From positions 2,542,001 through 2,606,000 of the forward strand of contig NZ_CP032698.1 in NCBI RefSeq assembly GCF_003627815.1: 64,000 nucleotides of DNA, written 5' to 3'. Position 1 is the stretch's first letter; each line of letters opens with the position of its first letter. The DNA is from Streptomyces hundungensis. Its GTDB lineage: Bacteria > Actinomycetota > Actinomycetes > Streptomycetales > Streptomycetaceae. The notes below the pieces were generated by a model. It was not told the origin of the DNA. It did not search any database and saw only the letters and a program-made list of their open reading frames with translations. A program made the translations under genes and the position numbers. Positions 47,110 through 55,853 of the stretch are shown here, one piece after another.

Positions 47110-47912
<803 letters not shown>

Positions 47913-47916
<4 letters not shown>

Positions 47917-48878
47917 GCGGGATCGTCCCCGAAGTGGTCCCAGCCGCCCTTGGTCGTCCAGGGCGCCCCGTCCACGGTGACGGTGGGCAGCGCGGAGGGG
48001 TTGAGGACCTCGCCGATGACCCTCCAGCGGGCGGGCAGCTTCACGTCCGGCGGGAAGGTCGCCACGATCGCGTGGTCCTCGCCGCCGGTGAGCACCCACT
48101 GCAACGGGTCGACGCCGACGGCCTGGCCGATGTCGCTCATCTGCGTCGGGATGTCGATGAGGCCGGAGCGCAGGTCGATGCGGACCTTGCTGGCCTCGGC
48201 GATGTGCCCGAGGTCGGCGACCAGTCCGTCGCTGACGTCGGTCATGGCGGTGGCGCCGAGCCCGGCCGCGGCGGGGCCCGCGTGGTAGGGGGGTTCGGGG
48301 CGGCGGTGCGCCTCGACGAAGGCGCGCGGTGAGCGGAAGCCGCGCGAGAGCACCGCGTAGCCCGCCGCCGACCAGCCGAGCCAGCCCGTCACGGCGACGA
48401 CGTCGCCGGGCTGGGCGCCGGCCCGGGTCACCGGTTCGTGGTTGCGCAGGTCGCCGAGTGCGGTGATGGCGACGGTGATGGTGTCCCCGCGCACGACGTC
48501 GCCGCCGACCACGGCCGCCCCCGCGACCTGGCACTCGTCGCGGATGCCGTCCATCAGCTCGGTGGGCCAGGTGGCCGGAAGCTCGGCCGGCACCACCAGG
48601 CCGAGCAGCACGGCGGTCGGCACCGCGCCCATGGCGGCGATGTCGGCCAAGTTCTGTGCGGCGGCCTTGCGCCCCACGTCGTACGCCGTCGACCAGTCGC
48701 GGCGGAAGTGCCGCCCCTCCAGGAGGATGTCCGTGCTGGCGACCACCCTGCGGTCGGGTGCGGTCACGACCGCGGCGTCGTCGCCCGGCCCCAGCCGGAC
48801 CGCGGGGGTGGAGGTGAGCCGGGAGGTCAGCTCCCTGATGAGCCCGAACTCCCCCAACTCGCCCACAGTGCCTTTCAC
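47913..48878 (-). CDS. thiL: Thiamine-monophosphate kinase ThiL
   Basis: This 321-residue enzyme converts thiamine phosphate to thiamine pyrophosphate. It belongs to the AIR synthase-like ATP-binding superfamily. Motifs include [60 protein letters not shown] and [22 protein letters not shown] 48878 gives [17 protein letters not shown]. It heads the thiL-thiD pair and is divergent from the small Lrp-type gene. Confidence 0.95.
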
Positions 48879-49102
48879 CGTGTTCCACCTCTCATCTTCG
48901 TACCTCTTCTGCCCCCGTGCGCTTGCGGTCGCGAGCCGTCACGGGCGTGGGTACCGTCAACACATACGTCAACTTCGTGGCCGCCCTCGCCGCGCGGCTC
49001 GAGCGGCCGGTCGCGCGGGTCTCCCCGTCGCGCGGGGCGACGCGGTACCGTGGCGTCTCTTTCTCTCCCCCACATGATCCTCGTGGCCGCTCTGGAGGTT
49101 CC

Positions 49103-49336
49103 GTGGTACAGGCGTACATCCTCATTCAGACCGAGGTGGGCAAGGCGTCGACAGTCGCCGAGGCCATCGCAGAGCTCGCGGGAGTCATCCAGGCCGAAGA
49201 CGTGACCGGGCCCTACGACGTGATCGTGCGGGCCCAGGCCGAGACGGTCGACGAACTCGGTCGCATGGTGGTCGCCAAGGTCCAGCAGGTGGACGGCATC
49301 ACAAGAACCCTGACCTGCCCGGTCGTCCATCTGTAG
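49103..49336 (+). CDS. Stand-alone Lrp/AsnC ligand-binding (RAM) domain protein
   Basis: This 77-residue protein contains only the RAM domain of Lrp/AsnC regulators (VQAYILIQTEVGKASTVAEA, YDVIVRAQAETVDELGRMVV, VQQVDGITRTLTCPVVHL) and no DNA-binding domain. It may bind small molecules or modulate full-length Lrp proteins. GTG 49103 is chosen because TGGAGG lies four bases upstream; the longer open frame upstream has no family features. The lipoprotein gene follows 20 bp later in the same direction. Confidence 0.88.
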   Translation: MVQAYILIQTEVGKASTVAEAIAELAGVIQAEDVTGPYDVIVRAQAETVDELGRMVVAKVQQVDGITRTLTCPVVHL

Positions 49337-49356
49337 CCCCCGCTTACCCTGGGCCG

Positions 49357-49830
49357 GTGACTTTCTCTCGCCGCCGGCCGCTGCTCGTCCTGCCCGCGGT
49401 CGCCGTCCTGGCGGCCGCGGGCTGTTCTTCGTCCGACGCCACCGCGACGGTGGCGGTTCCCTCGCCCCCCGCCAAGGAGGCGGCCGCCTGCGCAGCCCTG
49501 GACCGACTCCTGCCCGACACCGTGGCCGGGCAGAAGCGACACGACCCCACACCGAACTCACCGCTGACGGCCCGGTGGGGGGACGGGGACGCGGAGATCG
49601 TACTGCGCTGCGGGATCCCGCGGGGCGAGGAGATGAGTGACCCCACGACCAACGGCGTTCAGGTCGAGGGCGTCTGGTGGGTCGTGTTCCCGCGCCCCGA
49701 GGGCCCCCGGTTCGTCACCGCGCTGCGGGAGCCCTACGTGGAACTGCTGACGGGGACGCGGTACGCGCACGACGCGTCCGTGCTCCAGGCGTTCGGCGCC
49801 CCCGTCGTGAAGACGACCAAGAGCCTCTAA
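49357..49830 (+). CDS. DUF3515 family lipoprotein
   Basis: This 157-residue protein has a lipoprotein signal: RRR near the start, hydrophobic LLVLPAVAVLAAAG, and the lipobox Cys in AAAGCSS. The mature part is DUF3515 (LDRLLPDTVAGQKRH, LRCGIPRGEEMSDPTTNG, WWVVFPRPEGPRFVTA). It lies outside the membrane and its function is unknown. GTG 49357 is the start. It ends in a 4-bp overlap with the convergent ddl stop. Confidence 0.87.
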   Translation: MTFSRRRPLLVLPAVAVLAAAGCSSSDATATVAVPSPPAKEAAACAALDRLLPDTVAGQKRHDPTPNSPLTARWGDGDAEIVLRCGIPRGEEMSDPTTNGVQVEGVWWVVFPRPEGPRFVTALREPYVELLTGTRYAHDASVLQAFGAPVVKTTKSL

Positions 49831-50984
49831 CGCAAGCCCGTGGGCCGCCGCAGTGCCGCCTGGATGAGCTTGTCGACGAGGTCCGCGTACTCGACGCCGC
49901 TCTCCTGCCACATCCGCGGGTACATGGAGATCGGCGTGAACCCCGGCATCGTGTTGATCTCGTTGATGACGAACTCGCCGTCGTCCTGGAGGAAGAAGTC
50001 CGCGCGGACCAGGCCCTCGCAGGAGGTCGCCTCGAAGGCCGCGACGGCCAGGCGTTGCACCTCGGCGGTGGCCTCGTCGCCGATCGGCGCGGGCACGATG
50101 CCGGCCGCCGAGTCGATGTACTTGGCCTCGAAGTCGTAGAACTCGTGGGCGGTCACCGGCGGGATCTCGGCGGGCACGCTCGCCCGCGGCCCGTCCTCGA
50201 ACTCCAGCACCCCGCACTCGATCTCGCGGCCGCGCAGCAGCGACTCGACGAGGAACTTGGGGTCGTGGCGGCGGGCCTCGGCGATGGCCTCGTCCAGGCC
50301 CTCGAAGGAGTCCACCTTGGTGATGCCGAACGAGGAGCCGGCCCGGGACGGCTTGATGAACAGCGGCCAGCCGTGCTCACCCGCGAAGTCGGCGATGCGC
50401 TGGCGGGCGCTCTTCTCGTCCTGCTCCCACTCGCGCGGACGCACCACGAGGTAGGGCCCGACGGGCAGCCCGAAGGAGGTGAAGACGCGCTTCATGTACT
50501 CCTTGTCCTGGCCGACGGCGGAGGCGAGGACGCCCGCGCCGACGTACGGGATGCCGGAGAGTTCCAGGAGGCCCTGAAGGGTGCCGTCCTCGCCGTAGGG
50601 GCCGTGCAGGACGGGGAAGACGACGTCGACCTCGCCGAGCGCCTTGGGCACCGAACCGGGCTCGCTGTAGACGACTTCACGGCTGCCCGGGTCCACCGGC
50701 AGGACCACGCCGCCTTCGGGGGACTCGGCGAGCTCGTCGACGGTGGGCGTGCGCCGGTCGGTGATCGCCATGCGCTCCGGGTCGTCGGCGGTGAGCGCCC
50801 AGCGGCCGTCCGTCGTGATGCCGATGGGCAACACGTCGTACTTCGTGCGGTCGATGGCGCGCAGCACCGCGCCCGCGGTCACGACCGAGATGCCGTGTTC
50901 CGAACTGCGACCGCCGAACACGACGGCCACCCGCGGCTTGCGGAGCTGCTTCTCAGGGCTCTGGGGGAGGTTCTCGCTGCTCAT
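49827..50984 (-). CDS. ddl: D-alanine--D-alanine ligase
   Basis: This 385-residue ATP-grasp ligase makes the D-Ala-D-Ala dipeptide of peptidoglycan. It shows VAVVFGGRSSEHGISVVTAG near the start, VFPVLHGPYGEDGTLQGLLE, GWPLFIKPSRAGSSFGITKV and RADFFLQDDGEFVINEINTM, which holds the metal-binding Glu and Asn. ATG 50984 gives MSSENLPQSPEKQLRKPRVA. It follows gpsA by 57 bp in the plsC-gpsA-ddl group, linking lipid and wall precursors. Confidence 0.97.
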   Translation of the reverse strand: MSSENLPQSPEKQLRKPRVAVVFGGRSSEHGISVVTAGAVLRAIDRTKYDVLPIGITTDGRWALTADDPERMAITDRRTPTVDELAESPEGGVVLPVDPGSREVVYSEPGSVPKALGEVDVVFPVLHGPYGEDGTLQGLLELSGIPYVGAGVLASAVGQDKEYMKRVFTSFGLPVGPYLVVRPREWEQDEKSARQRIADFAGEHGWPLFIKPSRAGSSFGITKVDSFEGLDEAIAEARRHDPKFLVESLLRGREIECGVLEFEDGPRASVPAEIPPVTAHEFYDFEAKYIDSAAGIVPAPIGDEATAEVQRLAVAAFEATSCEGLVRADFFLQDDGEFVINEINTMPGFTPISMYPRMWQESGVEYADLVDKLIQAALRRPTGLR

Positions 50985-51041
50985 ATCGCGTTGAGAGTAC
51001 CCGTTCGAGGCGCCCGATCCACGGCCGCGGGCCCGGCGCGG

Positions 51042-52055
51042 TCAGCGGCGCTCGGCCTTGGCGCTGCGCGACATGAGCTCCTTGAGCGCGACGACCGGCG
51101 GCTTGCCCTCGTGGACGATGCCGACGACGGTCTCCGTGATGGGCATGTCGACGCCGTGCCTCCGGGCCAGATCCAGCACGGATTCACAGGACTTGACGCC
51201 CTCGGCGGTCTGCTTGGTGACCGCGATGGTCTCCTGGAGCGTCATGCCCTTGCCGAGGTTGGTGCCGAAGGTGTGGTTGCGCGACAGGGGCGACGAGCAG
51301 GTGGCGACGAGGTCGCCGAGGCCCGCGAGTCCGGAGAACGTCAGGGGGTCGGCGCCCATCGCGAGGCCGAGCCGGGTGGTTTCGGCGAGGCCGCGGGTGA
51401 TGAGCGAGCCCTTGGCGTTGTCGCCGAGCCCCATGCCGTCGGCGATGCCGACGGCGAGCCCGATGACGTTCTTGACGGCGCCGCCCAGTTCGCAGCCGAC
51501 GACGTCGGTGTTGGTGTACGGGCGGAAGTACGGGGTGTGGCAGGCGGCCTGGAGGCGCCGGGCGACGGTTTCGTCGCGGCAGGCGACGACGGCCGCGGCG
51601 GGCATCCGCTGGGCGATCTCCTTGGCCAGGTTGGGGCCGGTGACCACGGCGACCCGGTCATCGGGGACCTTGGCGACCTCGGCCACGACCTCGCTCATCC
51701 GCTTGGCCGTGCCGAGTTCGACGCCCTTCATCAGGGAGACCAGCACGGTGTCGGGGGCCAGCAGGGGCGCCCACGCGGCGAGGTTGTCGCGCAGCGTCTG
51801 GGAGGGGACGGCGAGGACCGTGAAGTCGGCGCCGGCCGCGGCCTCGGCGGGGTCGGTGGTGGCCCGTACGGAGGCGGGGAGTTCGATGCCGGGCAGGTAG
51901 TCCGGGTTGGTGCGGGTGGAGTTGACCGCTTCGACGAGGTCGGGGCGGCGGGCCCACAGGGTGACGTCGCACCCCGCGTCGGCGAGGACCATGGCGAACG
52001 CCGTGCCCCACGAACCGGTCCCGAACACCGCTGCCTTGGTGGTGCCTTGTGTCAC
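51042..52055 (-). CDS. gpsA: Glycerol-3-phosphate dehydrogenase [NAD(P)+] GpsA
   Basis: This 337-residue enzyme reduces dihydroxyacetone phosphate to sn-glycerol-3-phosphate for phospholipids. The Rossmann motif VFGTGSWGTAFAMVLADAG is at the N-terminus. VVTGPNLAKEIAQRMPAAAV and the catalytic Lys in GGAVKNVIGLAVGIADGMG follow. GTG 52055 overlaps the plsC stop by four bases. Together with plsC it supplies phosphatidic acid precursors. Confidence 0.97.
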   Translation of the reverse strand: MTQGTTKAAVFGTGSWGTAFAMVLADAGCDVTLWARRPDLVEAVNSTRTNPDYLPGIELPASVRATTDPAEAAAGADFTVLAVPSQTLRDNLAAWAPLLAPDTVLVSLMKGVELGTAKRMSEVVAEVAKVPDDRVAVVTGPNLAKEIAQRMPAAAVVACRDETVARRLQAACHTPYFRPYTNTDVVGCELGGAVKNVIGLAVGIADGMGLGDNAKGSLITRGLAETTRLGLAMGADPLTFSGLAGLGDLVATCSSPLSRNHTFGTNLGKGMTLQETIAVTKQTAEGVKSCESVLDLARRHGVDMPITETVVGIVHEGKPPVVALKELMSRSAKAERR

Positions 52056-52804
52056 TTGGTGCCCTCCCCGGCGGCCTCGCGGCGCTGGCGTGCGCGGACT
52101 TCGCGCAGATCGTACGGTTTCTCCGGTGCCTTCTCGCCCCGCAACTCCTCGAGGAGGGAGGTGATCGCGGCCATGATGACCTCGGTGACCTCCTTGAGCA
52201 CCTCGGGCGTCGGCTCCTTGTCGTAGAACCGGTCGAGGTCGACCGGCGGACCGGCCTTCACCTGGAGCGTCTTGCGCGGGAAGAAGCGGACCTTCTTCTC
52301 CTTGGCGTACGGCGGCATGGCCAAGTTGGCGCCCCACTGGGCGACCGGGATGACGGGCGCCCGGGTCAGCAGGGCGGCCCGCGCGACGCCGGTCTTCGCG
52401 GTCATCGGCCACTGGTCGGGGTCGCGGGTGAGGGTGCCCTCGGGGTAGAAGGCGACGCATTCACCGCGTCCGACGGCGTCCACGGCGGCCCGGAAGGCGC
52501 CGACGGCGTTGGTGGACTCGCGATAGACGGGAATCTGGCCCGTGCCGCGCAGCAGGGTCCCGACGACGGGGGCCTTGAAAAGCGCGGCCTTCGCCAGGAA
52601 TCGGGGCACTCGTCCGCTGTTGTATTGGAAATGCCCGTACGAGAACATGTCCAGATACGAGTTGTGATTGATGGCGGTGATGAATCCGCCGTCGGCCGGA
52701 ATGTTCTCCATTCCCCGCCAGTCCCGCTTGAACAGAACGACCAGCGGTGGCTTTGAGATGACCGCCGCAAGGCGGTACCAGAAGCCGATTCTGCGGCGGG
52801 ACAC
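52052..52804 (-). CDS. plsC: 1-acyl-sn-glycerol-3-phosphate acyltransferase (PlsC-like)
   Basis: This 250-residue acyltransferase adds the second acyl chain to lysophosphatidic acid. The NHx4D motif is in AINHNSYLDMFSYGHF (NHNSYLD). Further family motifs are RGTGQIPVYRES and FYPEGTLTRDPDQWPM. The N-terminus begins MSRRRIGFWYRLAAVISKPP, with a short hydrophobic segment. GTG 52804 follows GAGGAAGGTGTCCGA. It is divergent from cofC across 211 bp. Confidence 0.9.
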   Translation of the reverse strand: MSRRRIGFWYRLAAVISKPPLVVLFKRDWRGMENIPADGGFITAINHNSYLDMFSYGHFQYNSGRVPRFLAKAALFKAPVVGTLLRGTGQIPVYRESTNAVGAFRAAVDAVGRGECVAFYPEGTLTRDPDQWPMTAKTGVARAALLTRAPVIPVAQWGANLAMPPYAKEKKVRFFPRKTLQVKAGPPVDLDRFYDKEPTPEVLKEVTEVIMAAITSLLEELRGEKAPEKPYDLREVRARQRREAAGEGTK

Positions 52805-53015
52805 TCGGACACCTTCCTCTTGGACCCCGGCCGGGCCGCTGGGGGACCCGTGGGAACTGACCCTGCGTGGCAGCTGGGGGCAAGTGTCGCCCCGGGCCCC
52901 TGGTCTGTCGAGAACACCGTACGCCCCGGTCCGCGCACCGGCCCTCCGGGCGGGTGACAATGAAGCCCGCCGCCGTCCGGCCCACCCGGAGCGGCGCCCG
53001 GACGGAGGGAACGCC

Positions 53016-53675
53016 ACGAACACCGCCACAGCTGCCCGCTGGTCCCTCGTCGTCCCGCTGAAGCCCTTGGCGCTGGCCAAGAGCAGGCTGGGAGCGGCCG
53101 TCGGCGACGAGCTCCGTCCCCGCCTGGCGCTGGCGTTCGCGCTCGACACGGTGGCGGCGGCGCTGCGCTGTCCCGCGGTGCGCGATGTGGCGGTCGTCAC
53201 GGACGACCCGTCGGCGGCCGCCGAACTGGCCGTGCTCGGCGCGCGCGTCGTGCCCGACTCCCCCGCCGCCGGCCTCAACGCGGCGCTGGCGCACGGCGCC
53301 TGGCGGGTGCGCTCCCGGCGCCCCGCGGCCCCGGTCGCCGCCCTCAACGCGGATCTGCCGGCGCTGCGCCCCGCCGAGCTGCGCCGGGTGCTGGCCGCCG
53401 CGGAACGCTTTCCGCGTGCTTTTCTCGCGGATGCCGCGGGAATCGGCACGACTTTCCTTTCGGCCCTGCCGGGCCAGGATTTGCGTCCGGTTTTCGGCGG
53501 CCCTTCACGGGCCGCCCACACGGCTTCGGGGGCGGCTGAGATCCTGCTCGCCGATGTGGATTCGGTCCGCGCGGACGTCGACACGGGCGCCGATCTCCAC
53601 ACGGCCCTCTCCCTGGGCGTGGGCCCGGCGACCGCGGCGCTGCGGGATGCCCTGGACCCCGTACGGGGGCATTAG
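53016..53675 (+). CDS. cofC: 2-phospho-L-lactate guanylyltransferase CofC/FbiD, apparent ACG start
   Basis: This ~219-residue enzyme activates phospholactate or phosphoenolpyruvate for coenzyme F420 synthesis. It shows WSLVVPLKPLALAKSRLGAA, ALNADLPALRPAELRRVLAA, GIGTTFLSALPG and DVDTGADLHTALSLGVGPAT. GGAGGG lies six bases before an ACG codon at 53016-53018, after which the protein reads NTATAARWSLVVPLKP, as homologues do. No ATG, GTG or TTG exists between this point and the distant upstream GTG. So ACG is used as start, or a base differs here. It diverges from plsC. Confidence 0.85.
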   Translation, partial: TNTATAARWSLVVPLKPLALAKSRLGAAVGDELRPRLALAFALDTVAAALRCPAVRDVAVVTDDPSAAAELAVLGARVVPDSPAAGLNAALAHGAWRVRSRRPAAPVAALNADLPALRPAELRRVLAAAERFPRAFLADAAGIGTTFLSALPGQDLRPVFGGPSRAAHTASGAAEILLADVDSVRADVDTGADLHTALSLGVGPATAALRDALDPVRGH

Positions 53676-53685
53676 GCTGGCGGGT

Positions 53686-53889
53686 ATGCAGGCGACCGCG
53701 TACACATACGACTCCGAGACCCGCAGCGGCAGTGTGCTGCTCGACGACGGCACCCCGGTGGAGTTCGGGGCCCCGGCCTTCGACGCGGGCGGTCTGCGGC
53801 TGTTGCGGGCCGGGCAGCGGGTGCGCATCGAGACCGAGGGCTCGGGAGACGGGCTGCGCATCACCCTGGTGACGCTCCAGACGTTCTGA
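53686..53889 (+). CDS. Small cold-shock-like protein
   Basis: This 67-residue protein resembles a diverged cold-shock (OB-fold) domain. It reads MQATAYTYDSETRSGSVLLD, then GTPVEFGAPAFDAGGLRLLR and GQRVRIETEGSGDGLRIT. The GxV-DDG-pV-F-A pattern fits, but the aromatic RNP motifs of typical Csp proteins are missing, so nucleic-acid binding is uncertain. ATG 53686 lies ten bases after the cofC stop, in the same direction, suggesting co-transcription. The gene ends before the convergent hupS terminator. Confidence 0.75.
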   Translation: MQATAYTYDSETRSGSVLLDDGTPVEFGAPAFDAGGLRLLRAGQRVRIETEGSGDGLRITLVTLQTF

Positions 53890-53928
53890 GGCCGCCGCGC
53901 GCGGCGACTTGGCCGGTGAAACGGCCGC

Positions 53929-53959
53929 GGGCCGGGTCTCCCCGAGGGGAGCCCGGCCC
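53929..53959. terminator. Terminator between the cold-shock-like gene and hupS
   Basis: GGGCCGGG-t-CTCCCC pairs with GGGGAG-CCCGGCCC with one bulged T and a very short loop. It lies between two convergent genes. Confidence 0.65.
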
Positions 53960-53984
53960 GGCGCTTGAGCCTTGCCGCTGAGGA

Positions 53985-54644
53985 CTACTTCTTGCGAGCG
54001 GTCGTCTTCTTGGCGGTGGTCTTGCGCGCCGTGGTCTTCTTCGCGGGCGCCTTCTTCGCGACGGCCTTCTTGGCCGGCGCGGTCTTCTTCGCGGTGGCCT
54101 TCTTGGCGGTCGTGGCCTTCTTGGCCGGGGTCGCCTTCTTGGCCGCGGGCGTCGCCTTCTTGGCGGAGGCCTTCTTCGCGGTGGTCTTCTTGGCCGCCGT
54201 GGTCTTCGCGGCGGTCGACTTCACCGCCGCGGTCTTCTTCGCGGTGGCCTTCTTGGCGGTCGTGGCCTTCTTGGCCGCGGCCTTCTTGACGGTCGTGCGG
54301 GTGGAAGTACCGCCCGTGAGGCTGCCCTTGGGGGCCTTCTTCACGGCCACGTCGTTCTTCGGGAGCTTCTTCGAGCCCGCGACGAGGTCCTTGAAGCCCT
54401 GGCCCGCGCGGAAGCGCGGAACGGAGGTCTTCTTGACCCGGACGCGCTCACCCGTCTGCGGGTTGCGGGCGTAACGGGCCGGGCGGTCGACCTTCTCGAA
54501 CGAGCCGAAACCGGTGACCGAGACGCGGTCGCCGGCGACGACCGCACGGACGATCGCGTCCAGCACCGCGTCCACCGCGTCCGCGGCCTGCTGACGGCCG
54601 CCGACCTTGTCGGCAATCGCTTCTACGAGCTGCGCCTTGTTCAC
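53985..54644 (-). CDS. hupS: HU family DNA-binding protein with Lys/Ala-rich tail (HupS-type)
   Basis: This 219-residue nucleoid protein has a normal HU domain in residues 1-93: MNKAQLVEAIADKVGGRQQA, FGSFEKVDRPARYARNPQTG and VPRFRAGQGFKDLVAGSKKL. A ~120-residue Lys/Ala/Thr tail rich in AAKKATTAKKATAKK-type repeats follows, like histone H1. In S. coelicolor HupS is induced in spores and compacts DNA. ATG 54644 follows GAAGGGGAAGACG. The AT-rich 140 bp upstream should hold its promoter. The tail's low complexity produces long false frames on the other strand. Confidence 0.96.
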   Translation of the reverse strand: MNKAQLVEAIADKVGGRQQAADAVDAVLDAIVRAVVAGDRVSVTGFGSFEKVDRPARYARNPQTGERVRVKKTSVPRFRAGQGFKDLVAGSKKLPKNDVAVKKAPKGSLTGGTSTRTTVKKAAAKKATTAKKATAKKTAAVKSTAAKTTAAKKTTAKKASAKKATPAAKKATPAKKATTAKKATAKKTAPAKKAVAKKAPAKKTTARKTTAKKTTARKK

Positions 54645-54787
54645 GTCTTCCCCTTCGGAGACATTGCCTGAGCGAAAGCGTCCAGGCCTTTTCGCACGTT
54701 AGGCAGATATATACCGCAAATCAAACACGAAACGGGCTAATCACCCTAGTGCCGCAACAAGTCGGCTCTCGCCTAGTTCCTTACGGC

Positions 54788-55015
54788 TCAGTCGCCTTCG
54801 GGGAATCGGCCCTCGTCGAGGTCCTTCATCAACCGGTCCAGACGCGTTGCCGCATCGGCGAGATCGTGTTTGGCAGCTCCTGTTATGACCAGCAGCTTCC
54901 GGGACAGCGCCATCCGTACGCCCTCCGGGACTTGCAGTTCGCGCACCCTTGTGTGCGCTTCTTTCAGTTGGTCCGCCACCACCCCGTAGAGCTCGAGTTG
55001 GCTGTCGCGTTCCAT
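54788..55015 (-). CDS. Small helical protein of unknown function
   Basis: This 75-residue soluble protein begins MERDSQLELYGVVADQLKEA and continues VRELQVPEGVRMALSRKLLV and DAATRLDRLMKDLDEGRF. It is mostly alpha-helical with heptad-like Leu and Val, without membrane segments. I do not recognise a named family, but it has the codon bias of a real gene and sits between leuD and hupS. ATG 55015 is the start; the region upstream (55016-55182) holds no other gene. Confidence 0.75.
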   Translation of the reverse strand: MERDSQLELYGVVADQLKEAHTRVRELQVPEGVRMALSRKLLVITGAAKHDLADAATRLDRLMKDLDEGRFPEGD

Positions 55016-55182
55016 GCGTCGATTGTGCCATCTGAGGCGAGTTGTCACCTCCGGCGGGGGCAACTGAGCGAATCCAGCGACTCCTGGACGTGCGTACGCC
55101 CCCTCGATCGCGCAAGCGACTATCCGGCCATCTGCCCTGCGTGCAAGGCTAGTTGACGTCACCCCCGGAGCCCAAAACGCGA

Positions 55183-55225
55183 CGCGCCCCCCGCCCGGAA
55201 ATCGATCCGGAAATCAGGGGGCGCG
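55183..55225 (-). terminator. Terminator after leuCD
   Basis: CGCGCCCCC (55183-55191) pairs with GGGGGCGCG (55217-55225), enclosing a smaller hairpin CCGGA-aatcga-TCCGG. On the minus strand TCGCGTTTT follows. It ends the leuC-leuD transcript. Confidence 0.75.
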
Positions 55226-55254
55226 ATGCAGCCGAAGGGGGGTCAATAGGCGGT

Positions 55255-55848
55255 TCAGGCCTGGATCGTGCTCGGCTTGAACGCGGGTCGGCGGGCCTCG
55301 TAAGCGGCGATGGCGGGCTCGTTCTGGAGCGTGATCGAGATGTCGTCCAGACCGTTCAGGAGCCGCCAGCGGGCGTTCTCGTCGAGTTCGAAGTCGGCCG
55401 TCACGCCTTCCGCGCGAACCTGGCGATCGTGCAGGTCAACGGTGATTTCGGCGCTCGGGTCACGCTCGATGAGCTCCCACAGCGCGTCCACGACTTTCTG
55501 GTCGAGAACGACGGTGAGCAGCCCGTTCTTCAACGAGTTGCCCCGGAAGATGTCGGCGAAACGGGGCGAGATCACGGTCTTGAAGCCGTAGTTCTGGAGC
55601 GCCCACACCGCGTGCTCGCGGGAGGATCCGGTACCGAAGTCGGGTCCGGCCACCAAAACGGTGGCGCCCTTGCGCTCGGGCTTGTTCAGGATGAACTCGG
55701 AGTCCTTGCGCCAGGCCTCGAAGAGCCCGTCCTCGAAGCCGTCGCGGGTGACCTTCTTCAGCCAGTGGGCCGGGATGATCTGGTCGGTGTCGACGTTGGA
55801 GCGGCGCAGCGGGACGGCCCGGCCGGTGTGCGTGGTGAAAGCTTCCAT
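55255..55848 (-). CDS. leuD: 3-isopropylmalate dehydratase small subunit
   Basis: This 197-residue swivelling domain pairs with LeuC to isomerise 2- to 3-isopropylmalate in leucine synthesis. It shows [38 protein letters not shown] (substrate-binding GSSREH) and [18 protein letters not shown] 55848 lies five bases after the leuC stop. A structured terminator follows. The divergent ndgR product is expected to regulate the operon. Confidence 0.96.
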   Translation of the reverse strand: MEAFTTHTGRAVPLRRSNVDTDQIIPAHWLKKVTRDGFEDGLFEAWRKDSEFILNKPERKGATVLVAGPDFGTGSSREHAVWALQNYGFKTVISPRFADIFRGNSLKNGLLTVVLDQKVVDALWELIERDPSAEITVDLHDRQVRAEGVTADFELDENARWRLLNGLDDISITLQNEPAIAAYEARRPAFKPSTIQA

Positions 55849-55853
55849 GGTTC

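Noticed and set aside
53965..54474. Hydrophobic FFAVAFLAVVAFLA-type frame opposite hupS
   Set aside because: It is the complement of the Lys/Ala tail codons and not a membrane protein gene.
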